A stretch of 17,019 bases of DNA from WS-2 sp964650245 (GTDB lineage: Bacteria; Eisenbacteria; RBG-16-71-46): assembly GCA_964650245.1 (NCBI GenBank), contig CAZYQK010000066.1, forward strand, positions 1 to 17,019, in the 5' to 3' direction. Positions 7,642 through 14,472 of the stretch are shown one piece after another (positions within the stretch are counted from its first letter, which is position 1; each line of letters opens with the position of its first letter). The notes under the pieces were generated by a model. That model was not told the origin of the DNA, did not search any database, and saw nothing but the letters and a program-made list of their open reading frames with translations. The position numbers and the translations under genes are program-made.

Positions 7642-7675
7642 CTCTGCGGGTCAACTGAATTCCCGAACAGGTGGG
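7615..7675 (-). promoter_or_regulatory. candidate structured RNA: ribosome-binding site in a hairpin loop with pseudoknot pairing
   Basis: On the minus strand, CACGAA (7638-7633) and TTCGTG (7620-7615) form a perfect 6-bp stem around a 12-base loop AAGGAGGTGGGC, which displays a full anti-SD match. The upstream segment CCCACCT (7675-7669) is exactly complementary to AGGTGGG (7628-7622) in that loop. Loop pairing with it would give an H-type pseudoknot or long-range helix hiding the ribosome-binding site. The GTG that this site would serve lies in the 3' arm of the stem. This suggests translational control, but the fold is inferred by eye only. Confidence 0.4.
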
Positions 7676-7709
7676 TCCGCTTCGCTACCCGAGGTGTGGC
7701 TGCGCTCCG

Positions 7710-8456
7710 CTAGTCCTCCTGGCTCGATGTCGGTCTCAAGACGTATTCGGTTGGATCCCGTGTCTCCAGCCCCCCCACCACCCGGTTGAGAGCGGCGAGG
7801 GTGGCCAGCGCCACGGCCTGCTGCGTATCCTGCTCCACCGTGCAACATCCCACCAGAGTTTTCTCGTGCCGGTGAGCCAGGAGGGCCAGTCCCACCACCA
7901 CAACTTCGCGCTTGCCGAGCCGAACGAAGTCGATGCCCTGCAAGCTCAAAGCCCATCCGTCTTCAAGGAATTCCTCAAGCGCGGCCAGGGTCGCGGAGGC
8001 GACCAGTCCGTGAGCCCCGTCCCGGGTCGCGCTGCCCGCCGCGCTGCCCATCCGGGTCACGCCCTTCCACCGCAGCTCGACCTGGGCCTGGGCGCGCGAG
8101 CCGGAGACGTAGACGTTTACGCTCGCGAAGCGGATGCGCTCGCGGTGCGGCGCCGCCTCGGGCTCGGCCGGCGGCCGGGCTTCGCGCACCACAGGCTCCA
8201 CGGTCGCGGCGGCGCGGGTGTAGGCCACCGAAACGACCCGATGGTCGATGGTGCGGTTGAAGCGGGTGAGGAGCAGGGTCTGCACGTCGCGCACGATCTG
8301 CTTGGCGGGACGACCGGAGCTGGTCAGGACGTGGACCTCGCGGACGTCCTCACCTTCGGCCTGGATGCTCACGCCCTCCACGTCGCGCAGCGAGCGGATG
8401 GCGGCTTCGGCTCTCTTCGTCCAGGAGAGATTGGTGGCGTCCACGGCCAACGGCAT
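7710..8456 (-). CDS. conserved protein of unknown function, two-part
   Basis: The product has 248 residues and no signal peptide or membrane helix. Residues 15-80 (AEAAIRSLRDVEGVSIQAE, then REVHVLTSSGRPAKQIVRDVQTLL and IDHRVVSVAYT) look like a small alpha/beta domain. I recall similar 'EIHVLASPGR.PKQIVRDIESALLA.FG..IDHR.ISVAQ' proteins from other bacteria without assigned function. A Pro/Glu/Ala-rich linker lies at 83-106. Residues 107-227 form a second alpha/beta domain with two helical ATLAALEEFL / ATLAALNRVV segments (155-164, 218-227), loosely like an allosteric ligand-binding fold. The ATG at 8456 has AAGGAGG only 2-3 bases upstream, so the TTG at 8450 with 8-base spacing is an alternative start. 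It follows the PfkB gene after 60 bases in which nothing convincing was seen. Confidence 0.72.
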   Translation of the reverse strand: MPLAVDATNLSWTKRAEAAIRSLRDVEGVSIQAEGEDVREVHVLTSSGRPAKQIVRDVQTLLLTRFNRTIDHRVVSVAYTRAAATVEPVVREARPPAEPEAAPHRERIRFASVNVYVSGSRAQAQVELRWKGVTRMGSAAGSATRDGAHGLVASATLAALEEFLEDGWALSLQGIDFVRLGKREVVVVGLALLAHRHEKTLVGCCTVEQDTQQAVALATLAALNRVVGGLETRDPTEYVLRPTSSQED

Positions 8457-8516
8457 GCCCTCCTTCCCGACACGACGAAACGCGGATGAAGCTTAGCACA
8501 CGCGCGGAGAGCGGCG

Positions 8517-9458
8517 CTACGATGGGCCATCGAAGATCGGCTCCAGGTCGAAGTGCACCATGCGATGCAGCACCGTCACGCGTCGCGTGATCTCCTCGGG
8601 ACCGGTCTCGATCAATCGCTGCGGGCTGAATCCCTCGATCGCGATCGAGGCCATCGCCGTCCCGCACGCGAGCGCCTGCCGCAGCGCGTCCCCGTCGCGC
8701 CGCCCGCAGCGCGCGATCCATCCCAGGAAACCGCCCGCGAAGGAGTCGCCGGCCCCGGTCGGATCCGTGAGCGCCTCCACCGGGAAGGCGGGCGTGATGA
8801 AGCGCTCGTCCCGCGAGCGGTAGAGCGCCCCGTGCTCGCCCTGCTTGACGATCACCGCCCGCGCCCCCTGCTCGAGCAGGCGGTCGGCGGCCCGCACCAG
8901 CTGGGTCTCCCCGGCCAGCGCCCGCGCCTCCTCCTCGTTGAGCAGCGCAACGTCCACCTGGCGCAGCACCTCGAGCACGCGGTCCGGCTTGCGCGCAATC
9001 CAGTAGTTCATGGTGTCCGAGAGCGTGAGCGCGGGCGAGCGCATCTGACCGAGCACCTCGAGCTGGAGGTCGGGATCGATGTTCGCCAGGAACACGTAGG
9101 GGCACGCGCGGTGCCCATCGTCGAGCCGGGGATGAAAGCTCGAGAACACGTTGAGCTGGGTTTCGAGCGTGTGAGCATGGCCCAGGTCCACGGCGTACTC
9201 GCCGCGCCAGCGAAACGTGCGCCCGGCCGCGGTCTCGAGTCCGGAGAGGTCGACGCCGCGGCTCTCGAACGCGAGCCGGTGCTCGAGCGGAAAATCCTCA
9301 CCCACCACCGCCACCATCCGCACCGGGGCGAATTGACCGGCTGAAAGCGAGAAATAGGCGGCCGAGCCACCGAGTGCCTCGACCGCCTCGCCGAATGGCG
9401 TGCGCACCGAGTCGAGCGCCACCGACCCCACCACCACGATCTCGGGCGTCCGCTTCAC
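8517..9458 (-). CDS. PfkB-family carbohydrate/nucleoside kinase
   Basis: Members phosphorylate sugars or nucleosides with ATP; the substrate here cannot be read from the sequence. The 313-residue product has family length. Seen are an N-terminal VVVGSVALDSV strand (8-18), the substrate-side GG at 30-31 with SAAYFSLSAGQF, VGEDF (52-56), LLNEEEARAL at 172-181 and the ATP-site signature DPTGAGDSFAGGF at 232-244, with catalytic base Asp238. The GTG start overlaps the argS stop as GTGA and has GGAGG 7 bases upstream. In the surrounding ORF no better start exists, because upstream sequence is argS in another frame. It could be a ribokinase, adenosine kinase or ADP-heptose-like kinase. Confidence 0.9.
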   Translation of the reverse strand: MKRTPEIVVVGSVALDSVRTPFGEAVEALGGSAAYFSLSAGQFAPVRMVAVVGEDFPLEHRLAFESRGVDLSGLETAAGRTFRWRGEYAVDLGHAHTLETQLNVFSSFHPRLDDGHRACPYVFLANIDPDLQLEVLGQMRSPALTLSDTMNYWIARKPDRVLEVLRQVDVALLNEEEARALAGETQLVRAADRLLEQGARAVIVKQGEHGALYRSRDERFITPAFPVEALTDPTGAGDSFAGGFLGWIARCGRRDGDALRQALACGTAMASIAIEGFSPQRLIETGPEEITRRVTVLHRMVHFDLEPIFDGPS

Positions 9459-11137
9459 GGCGCCGCCTCCGCCGCGCGGTCCATGCGCTCGGGCGCTCCG
9501 ACGCCCGCCAGCGCGAGCCCGTTGCGCACCACGATGCGGGCCGCCTGCGCCAGCGCCAGCCGCGCGCGCGAGCGCGCCACGTCCTCCGAGACCACGCGGC
9601 ATGCGTGGTAGAAGCGGTGGAACGCCGCCGCGGTCTCGAGCAGGTAGGTGGGCAGCCGATGCGGCTCCCGCGCCAGCGCCGCCCCGCGCACCACCTCGGG
9701 AAACGCCGCCAGCTTGCGCAGCAGCGCCGTCTCCTCGGGCGCGTCCAGCCGAAGTACTCCGGAGCCCCCCGCCGGCGGGCCGGCCGGCTCGAGCCCGCGC
9801 TCGGCGGCGAAGCGCAGGATGGACGCGATGCGTGCGTGGGCGTATTGCACGTAGTACGCAGGGTTCTCGTCGTTCTGCGTGCGGGCCAGGTCGAGGTCGA
9901 AATCGAGATGGGCGTTGGTCGAGCGCATGAGGAAGAAGAACTTGGCGCAATCCGCGCCGACGTCCTCTATCAGGTCGCGCAGCGTGACGAATTCGCCCGC
10001 GCGCTTGCTCATCCGGACCGGCTGCCCGCCCGAGAGTAGATTGACTTGCTGGACGATCAGCACCTCGAGGAAATCCGGCTCCAGGCCCAGCGCCCGCAGC
10101 GCGGCCTTGAGCGGCAGGATGTGCCCATGGTGGTCGGGCCCCCAGAGATCGATGCTGTGACGGAAGCCGCGCGCCCGCTTGTCGCAGTGGTACGCGGCGT
10201 CGGGCAGCAGGTAGGTGGGCAGGCCGTTGCTGCGCACCACCACGCGGTCCTTGTCGTCGCCGAAGGCGGTGGTCCGCACCCATTCGGCACCCTCGCTCTC
10301 GTAGACCATCCCGCGAGCCCTCAGCGCCTCGAGCGTGGCGCGCACCGCGCCCGAAGCGTGAAGTGCTGTTTCCCGGAACCAGAGCGCGAACTCGGCGCCG
10401 TAGTCGGCGAGGTCACGCCGCTGCCATTCGAGCATGTGCTCCAGCGCGCGATCACGAAACCACGCCCCGCCGTCTCGTGCATCCAGCGCGGCTCGCCCCT
10501 CGGACTCCGGCAGCTTTGCCGCCAGCTCGCGCAGGTACTCGCCCTGGTAGCCGTTCTCCGGGAGCGGGCGCGCCACGCCGATCCGCTCGCCGAAGCGGGC
10601 GGCCACCGATTCCCCGAGCAGGTCCACCTGGTTGCCAGCGTCGTTGACGAAGAACTCGCCCGCCACGCGGTGCCCGGTCGCGTCGAGCAGCCGTACCAGC
10701 GCGGCACCCACCGCCGCGGCCCGCGCGTTCACCACATTGAGCGGCCCGGTGGGGTTGGCACTCACGTACTCGACCTGGATGGTGAGCCCGCGTCCGTGGT
10801 CCGACGCGCCGAACCGGTGGTCCTCGCCGATGATGCGGGACGGCAGCCGGTCGAGGAACGCGTCGCTGTAGCGGAAGTTGAGGAACCCGGGACCCGCGAC
10901 CTCCACCGCCGAGAACACGTCCGGATCGCGCGGGAACGCCGCGGCCACCGCCTCGGCCACCGCCCGCGGCGGCCTGCCAGCCTCGCGGGCCAGCAGCAGC
11001 GCCAGGTTCGTGGTCCAGTCGCCGTGCGTGGCGTCGCGCGGGATGGCCAACTCGAGCTTCGCCATCCGCTCCGGTGCCCACAGCTCCACGCGCTCGAGCG
11101 CTACCGCGAGGCCGTCAGTCAGCGTCTTCCAGACCAA
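9455..11137 (-). CDS. argS: arginyl-tRNA synthetase with a non-canonical HIGH motif
   Basis: This class I synthetase charges tRNA-Arg. From TTG at 11137 it has 560 residues, typical length. Domains in order are the N-terminal Add-1 domain (1-100), the Rossmann core with EYVSANPTGPL (124-134), DLWGPDHHGHI at 330-340 and the KMSKS-equivalent RMSKR (375-379). The DALR anticodon-binding domain starts near YYVQYAHARI (428-437). The usual HVGH after NPTGPL is NVVN at 134-137, so both histidines are Asn; the codons AAT GTG GTG AAC are clear. The TTG start is inferred: GAGGAG lies 8 bases upstream and no ATG or GTG fits. The start overlaps the rsfS end by 23 bases. The rest of the enzyme looks intact. 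Confidence 0.93.
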   Translation of the reverse strand: MVWKTLTDGLAVALERVELWAPERMAKLELAIPRDATHGDWTTNLALLLAREAGRPPRAVAEAVAAAFPRDPDVFSAVEVAGPGFLNFRYSDAFLDRLPSRIIGEDHRFGASDHGRGLTIQVEYVSANPTGPLNVVNARAAAVGAALVRLLDATGHRVAGEFFVNDAGNQVDLLGESVAARFGERIGVARPLPENGYQGEYLRELAAKLPESEGRAALDARDGGAWFRDRALEHMLEWQRRDLADYGAEFALWFRETALHASGAVRATLEALRARGMVYESEGAEWVRTTAFGDDKDRVVVRSNGLPTYLLPDAAYHCDKRARGFRHSIDLWGPDHHGHILPLKAALRALGLEPDFLEVLIVQQVNLLSGGQPVRMSKRAGEFVTLRDLIEDVGADCAKFFFLMRSTNAHLDFDLDLARTQNDENPAYYVQYAHARIASILRFAAERGLEPAGPPAGGSGVLRLDAPEETALLRKLAAFPEVVRGAALAREPHRLPTYLLETAAAFHRFYHACRVVSEDVARSRARLALAQAARIVVRNGLALAGVGAPERMDRAAEAAP

Positions 11138-11483
11138 GATCCAGGCTCCTCGCGTCGCCCCACAGGCGGTCCAGCATGTAATACTGGCGGGTCCGCTCGT
11201 GGAACACGTGCACCACGACCTCGACGTAGTCGAGCAGCACCCAGCGCCGCCCCGCGTAGCCCTCGACATGCCAGGCCCGTACGCCGCGCTCGCGCAGCCG
11301 GTCTTCGACCGCTTCCGCCACCGCCTTCACCTGGACTTCGCTCGAAGCCGAGCAGATAAAGAAGTAGTCGCACACCAGGCCGAGCTCGCGAAGGTCCAGG
11401 GCCACAGGCTCGCGGGCCTTCCTGGCCGCTGCGGCCGAGGCCGCGAGGCGAAGCACATCGAGGGCTTCGAGCGACGCGGGCAC
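11115..11483 (-). CDS. rsfS: ribosomal silencing factor RsfS
   Basis: RsfS (RsfA/Iojap/DUF143) binds uL14 on the 50S subunit and blocks joining with 30S, lowering translation in stationary phase or starvation. The product has 122 residues, the family size. Seen are ARKAREPVALDLRELG (20-35), CDYFFICSASSEVQVKAVAEAV (38-59), WHVEGYAGRRWVLLDYVEVVVHVF (71-94) and RTRQYYMLDRLWGDA (97-111), all typical. The GTG at 11483 is the likely start, with only a weak GAGCGAGG immediately upstream; a GTG nine codons later is possible. The gene overlaps argS by 23 bases. The 53-base gap before it contains a TTGACC at the end of the preceding gene but no fitting -10. Confidence 0.93.
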   Translation of the reverse strand: MPASLEALDVLRLAASAAAARKAREPVALDLRELGLVCDYFFICSASSEVQVKAVAEAVEDRLRERGVRAWHVEGYAGRRWVLLDYVEVVVHVFHERTRQYYMLDRLWGDARSLDLGLEDAD

Positions 11484-11536
11484 CCTCGCTCGCCCGGTCC
11501 CGGCGGCGTTCGGAAGCCGTGGACTCGGCCGCGGGG

Positions 11537-12520
11537 TCAATGGTCGCGCCGCACCGCGTAGTCCACGGCGCGGTCGAGGGCCCGCCGGGCGGCCCCGTCG
11601 GGCTCGCCGTCGAGAATGCCGCGCGCGTCCCGGGCCAGCGCCAGGGCGCGCCCGCGCGCGTAGTCGAACCCGCCGCACTTGTCCACCAGCGCCTTGAGCT
11701 GGTTCCACTGCGCGGGGGTCCAGCGCTTGCGCAGCGCCAGCTGCTTCAGCTTGCGGCGATCGCCCTCGGAGGCCGAGCGCAGCGCGGCGATCAGCGGCAG
11801 CGTGACCTTGCCCTCGGCCAGGTCGTAGCCCACCGGCTTGCCGGTGGTGCGCGAGTCGGCCTGATAGTCGAACAGATCGTCCACGATCTGGAACGCCACG
11901 CCCACCACCTCGCCGAAGCGGCGGTAGCGCTCGCGACGCCGCCGGTCGCGGCCGCCGCCGTTCAGACCCGCGCCGATCTCGGTCGCGGCGCCGATCAGCG
12001 AGCCGGTCTTGCCGCGGATCAGCTCCTCGTACTGGACCTCGGTGACGTCGAGGTCGTATGCGTACTGGAACTCGAGCGCCTCCCCGCACGACATCTCCGT
12101 CACCACGCGGGCCAGGATCCCCAGCGCGGTGTCCTGCCCGTGCTCGACCAGCAGCTTCATGGCCTGGGCGTAGAGGTAGTCGCCCATGATGATGGCCATC
12201 TCGTCCGTCCACATTCCGTTCACGGTGGGCCGCCCGCGCCGCAGGTCGCTACGGTCCACCGAATCGTCGTGGATCAGCGCGGCGGCGTGCACCATCTCGA
12301 TCGCGGTCGCGCACAGCAGGGCGTCGTCGCCCACGTGTCCGCGGAGCCGGGCGACCAGCAACAGCATGGTGGGACGGAACCGCTTGCCCCGGGTGGCGAG
12401 CACGTGGCCGCCGACCTGGTTCAAGATCGGGATGGGGGTGCGGAAAGCCTCGCGCAGATGGCCCTGGACGCGCTCGAGCTCGCGCCGCACCGGCTTTTGA
12501 ACCGCGGACATCGTCGTCAT
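11537..12520 (-). CDS. long-chain polyprenyl diphosphate synthase
   Basis: This trans-prenyltransferase adds isopentenyl units to make the side chain of menaquinone or ubiquinone. The 327-residue product carries the full family set: RGKRFRP (44-50), the first aspartate motif DDSVD (85-89) followed by RSDLRRGRPT, GKTG (170-173), and the second motif QIVDDLFDY (211-219). Residues 4 and 5 positions before the first motif are both Ala, which favours long products (C35-C50) over farnesyl diphosphate. The ATG at 12520 is followed by a second in-frame ATG at 12511; neither has a strong ribosome-binding site. A promoter with a perfect -35 lies at 12577-12606 and a 16-base palindrome between it and the start, so this gene may be regulated separately from cca. 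Confidence 0.93.
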   Translation of the reverse strand: MTTMSAVQKPVRRELERVQGHLREAFRTPIPILNQVGGHVLATRGKRFRPTMLLLVARLRGHVGDDALLCATAIEMVHAAALIHDDSVDRSDLRRGRPTVNGMWTDEMAIIMGDYLYAQAMKLLVEHGQDTALGILARVVTEMSCGEALEFQYAYDLDVTEVQYEELIRGKTGSLIGAATEIGAGLNGGGRDRRRRERYRRFGEVVGVAFQIVDDLFDYQADSRTTGKPVGYDLAEGKVTLPLIAALRSASEGDRRKLKQLALRKRWTPAQWNQLKALVDKCGGFDYARGRALALARDARGILDGEPDGAARRALDRAVDYAVRRDH

Positions 12521-12542
12521 GGGGCTCGTTTCGAAGTGGGTC

Positions 12543-12558
12543 GAGCAGGCCCCTGCTC
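12543..12558. repeat. perfect 7-bp-arm palindrome in the polyprenyl synthase leader
   Basis: GAGCAGG and CCTGCTC arms are separated by 2 bases. The palindrome lies about 12-27 bases downstream of the predicted transcription start and 23 bases before the ATG. It could be an operator bound by a dimeric repressor or an RNA hairpin in the leader. It lacks a following T-run, so a terminator for cca is less likely. Confidence 0.4.
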
Positions 12559-12576
12559 CACCGTGGCGCGCGGCGC

Positions 12577-12606
12577 AGAATACGGGGCACCCGGAAAAGG
12601 TGTCAA
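12577..12606 (-). promoter_or_regulatory. sigma-70-type promoter for polyprenyl diphosphate synthase
   Basis: On the minus strand, a perfect TTGACA (12606-12601) overlapping the cca stop is followed after 18 bases by TATTCT (12582-12577; 4 of 6). Transcription would start near 12570, leaving a leader of about 50 bases. The architecture matches the asd promoter. Confidence 0.6.
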
Positions 12607-14072
12607 GCGCCGCCGCTCGATCCCGCTTGCGCCTCGCGCATCGCCTCGAGCCGGACGAGCAGGTGGTCGCGCCGGTTGCGCGATGGATCATCCAGCACTT
12701 CCTCGAGCAGCGCTTCCAGCGCCTCGCGCACCGCGCGGCCGGGCGCGAGTCCAAGTGCCAGCATCACGTCGTGCCCGTCGACCGCGAGATCGGTGACGTG
12801 CAGCGCCCGCGACTCGGCCAGCACGCGCTCGATGCGGCGCCGCATCGCCTCGAGGTAGACCGGAAAGCCGGCCTTGAGCCCGTTGCCGAGCATGTCGGCG
12901 ATGCGCAGGTCGAACAGGTCGGCGACCGCCTCCTCGCCCACCCGGCGCAGCCAGCGCCTGAGCGCCGCGTCGCTCCAGCCTCGCCGGTAGTCGAACATGT
13001 GCTCGCGCACCAGATGGACGATGGCGCTGCGCTGATCGAGCGGGAAGCGCAGGCGCGCGAGCAGGCGGTCGGCGATCTCCGCCCCCACGAACTGGTGGTT
13101 GTAGAATGTACCTTCTCCGCGGCGCTCGACGCGGGTGTCGGGCTTGCCAATGTCGTGCAGCAGCGCCGCCCAGCGCACCACCGGCTTCTCCGGCGGCGAC
13201 GCGTCGCAGGTGTAGAGGCTGTGCAGGTAGACATCGTAGGCGTGGTAACGATTCTGAGGCACGCCCCAGGTGCGCGCGAGCTCCGGCATCCAGAGCGGGA
13301 GCAGGCCGGCCTCACGCAGCAGCTCGAATCCCGTCGAAGGCCGGGCGGCCCGCATCATGCGGGTCAGCTCGTCGCGCACCCGCTCGACCGCCACCCGCCG
13401 CGCGCGCTCGGGTGCTGCGCCCAGCGCCGCCCGGGTCGCGGGCTCGGGCTCCATCTCGAGCACAGCTGCGAGGCGCGCGACCCGCAGGGGTCGAAGAGCA
13501 TCCTCGTGGAAGCGCGAGGCCGGATCACCCACTGCGCGCAGCGTTCGGCGCTCGAGGTCGCGCACGCCGCCGTGAGGATCGAGCATGACGCCGCTCACCG
13601 GATCGAACGCAATCGCGTTCACCGTGAGGTCGCGCCGTGCCAGGTCCTCCAGCGGATCGCCGCAGAACTCGACCGCGTCGGGACGGCGGGCGTCCCCGTA
13701 CTGCGCCTCGCGGCGGAAGGTGGTGGTCTCGAGCTGGATTCCCTCCGCCCGGATCAGCACCGTGCCGTGCTCGATCCCGATCGGCTCGACACGCTCGAAG
13801 CGCGCGCTCACCTCGTCAGGCCGGAGGTCGGTCGCGACGTCGAAGCATTCCGCCCCCCCGCCGCCGCGTCCGAGCAGCACGTCGCGCACCGTGCCGCCGA
13901 CCAGCCAGGCCTGATGGCCGCCGGCGCGCAACCGCTCGAGCGCCGCGATCAGCTCCCCCGGCCAGGCATGCGCCACCAGCGCGGCGCGCGCCTTCACACC
14001 CCGCGCGTCGAGCCCGTGACCGGCCACGGGCGTGCTAGCATCCGGCGTGGACTTACGCTTGAACGGCTTCAC
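12603..14072 (-). CDS. cca: CCA tRNA nucleotidyltransferase / poly(A) polymerase family
   Basis: This class II nucleotidyltransferase builds or repairs the 3' CCA of tRNA. From GTG at 14072 it has 489 residues. Seen are the nucleotide-binding GGTVRD (59-64), the DxD-position segment ECFDVATD (75-82), RRDLTVNAIAFD (146-157), HEDALRPLRVARL (189-201) and a C-terminal HD domain with LLHDIGKPDTR (304-314). The HD domain suggests a 2',3'-cyclic phosphodiesterase/phosphatase activity as in E. coli Cca. The first Asp of the catalytic DxD is Cys76, leaving Asp78. The start is chosen for GGAAGG 8-9 bases upstream; in-frame GTG codons at 14027, 13997 and 13976 are alternatives. Upstream sequence in frame overlaps the divergent gene and is not family-like. 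CCA-adding versus polyadenylating activity cannot be separated here. Confidence 0.88.
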   Translation of the reverse strand: MKPFKRKSTPDASTPVAGHGLDARGVKARAALVAHAWPGELIAALERLRAGGHQAWLVGGTVRDVLLGRGGGGAECFDVATDLRPDEVSARFERVEPIGIEHGTVLIRAEGIQLETTTFRREAQYGDARRPDAVEFCGDPLEDLARRDLTVNAIAFDPVSGVMLDPHGGVRDLERRTLRAVGDPASRFHEDALRPLRVARLAAVLEMEPEPATRAALGAAPERARRVAVERVRDELTRMMRAARPSTGFELLREAGLLPLWMPELARTWGVPQNRYHAYDVYLHSLYTCDASPPEKPVVRWAALLHDIGKPDTRVERRGEGTFYNHQFVGAEIADRLLARLRFPLDQRSAIVHLVREHMFDYRRGWSDAALRRWLRRVGEEAVADLFDLRIADMLGNGLKAGFPVYLEAMRRRIERVLAESRALHVTDLAVDGHDVMLALGLAPGRAVREALEALLEEVLDDPSRNRRDHLLVRLEAMREAQAGSSGGA

Positions 14073-14089
14073 TCGAGTCGCCTTCCCGG

Positions 14090-14102
14090 CGGCGGACCGC
14101 CG
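14090..14102. repeat. 13-base palindrome between divergent starts
   Basis: CGGCGG-A-CCGCCG lies in the 49-base gap between the cca start and the plus-strand gene start. It may be an operator shared by both genes or a hairpin in either leader. GC-rich palindromes arise easily in this DNA, so this is only a candidate. Confidence 0.25.
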
Positions 14103-14109
14103 TAACCTC

Positions 14110-14116
14110 AAGGAGG
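14110..14116 (+). promoter_or_regulatory. ribosome-binding site that points to a CTG start
   Basis: AAGGAGG is 5 bases before CTG at 14122, the first codon of a clean signal peptide. An ATG lies at 14118 but only one base after the site and in a frame that yields no recognisable protein. Confidence 0.5.
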
Positions 14117-14121
14117 AATGC

Positions 14122-14472
14122 CTGTCGAACCCGCGGTGGGCATCACCCGCGCTGGTGCTGGCACTGGCGCTCGCTTTTCGGGCGGCGGTGGCCGAGCCCG
14201 AGCGCGCGCCGCCGCCCGCCCCGCTGCGTGCGTGGCAGACCGGAGCGTTGAGGCCCGATCGGCTGCAACACGCGTCGCTCTCGTTCAGCCTGGGGCTCGC
14301 ACTCGGCATCCCGACCCGCGAGCCCGCGGCGGCGGCCGGGGGCGCGCTCGCTCTTGCGCTCGCGAAGGAGACCGCCGACCGCCGCCGCGGCGCGTTCGAT
14401 CGCGGCGACCTGCTGGCGGGTGCGGCCGGGGCCCTGCTCGCGGCGCTGGCGACGGCCGCGCTCAGGCGCTAG
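14122..14472 (+). CDS. small exported YfiM-like protein
   Basis: This is the only plus-strand gene. From CTG at 14122 it has 116 residues: a signal peptide (NPRW, then ALVLALALAF, cleavage likely after AVA at 24), a Pro/Ala linker, and a domain from about 44 to 112. The domain has DRLQHASLSFSLGLALG (46-62), a hydrophobic helix (66-81), AKETADRRRGAFDRGDLLAG (81-100) and a last helix. The pattern D..QH, then KE..D, then DL resembles YfiM/DUF2279-type proteins, whose function is not established. In-frame GTG or TTG codons at 14032, 14047 and 14059 would extend it without adding a plausible N-terminus. It diverges from cca and converges on the lipoprotein gene, sharing the CTAG where both stop. 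Confidence 0.65.
   Translation: MSNPRWASPALVLALALAFRAAVAEPERAPPPAPLRAWQTGALRPDRLQHASLSFSLGLALGIPTREPAAAAGGALALALAKETADRRRGAFDRGDLLAGAAGALLAALATAALRR

Noticed and set aside
7651..7956. A 101-codon minus-strand frame across the end of the 248-residue protein
   Set aside because: It is mostly out-of-frame with a well-structured gene and its tail runs into the non-coding island.
8457..8516. Possible extended -10 (TGCTAAGCT) upstream of the 248-residue protein
   Set aside because: Only 3 of 6 matches and no -35 at the right spacing.
8517..10283. A 588-codon open frame ending in the PfkB kinase
   Set aside because: Everything before 9458 is out-of-frame argS; the kinase has a GTG start with a good ribosome-binding site.
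11535..11540. TTGACC before rsfS as a promoter -35
   Set aside because: No -10-like sequence at 16-19 bases.
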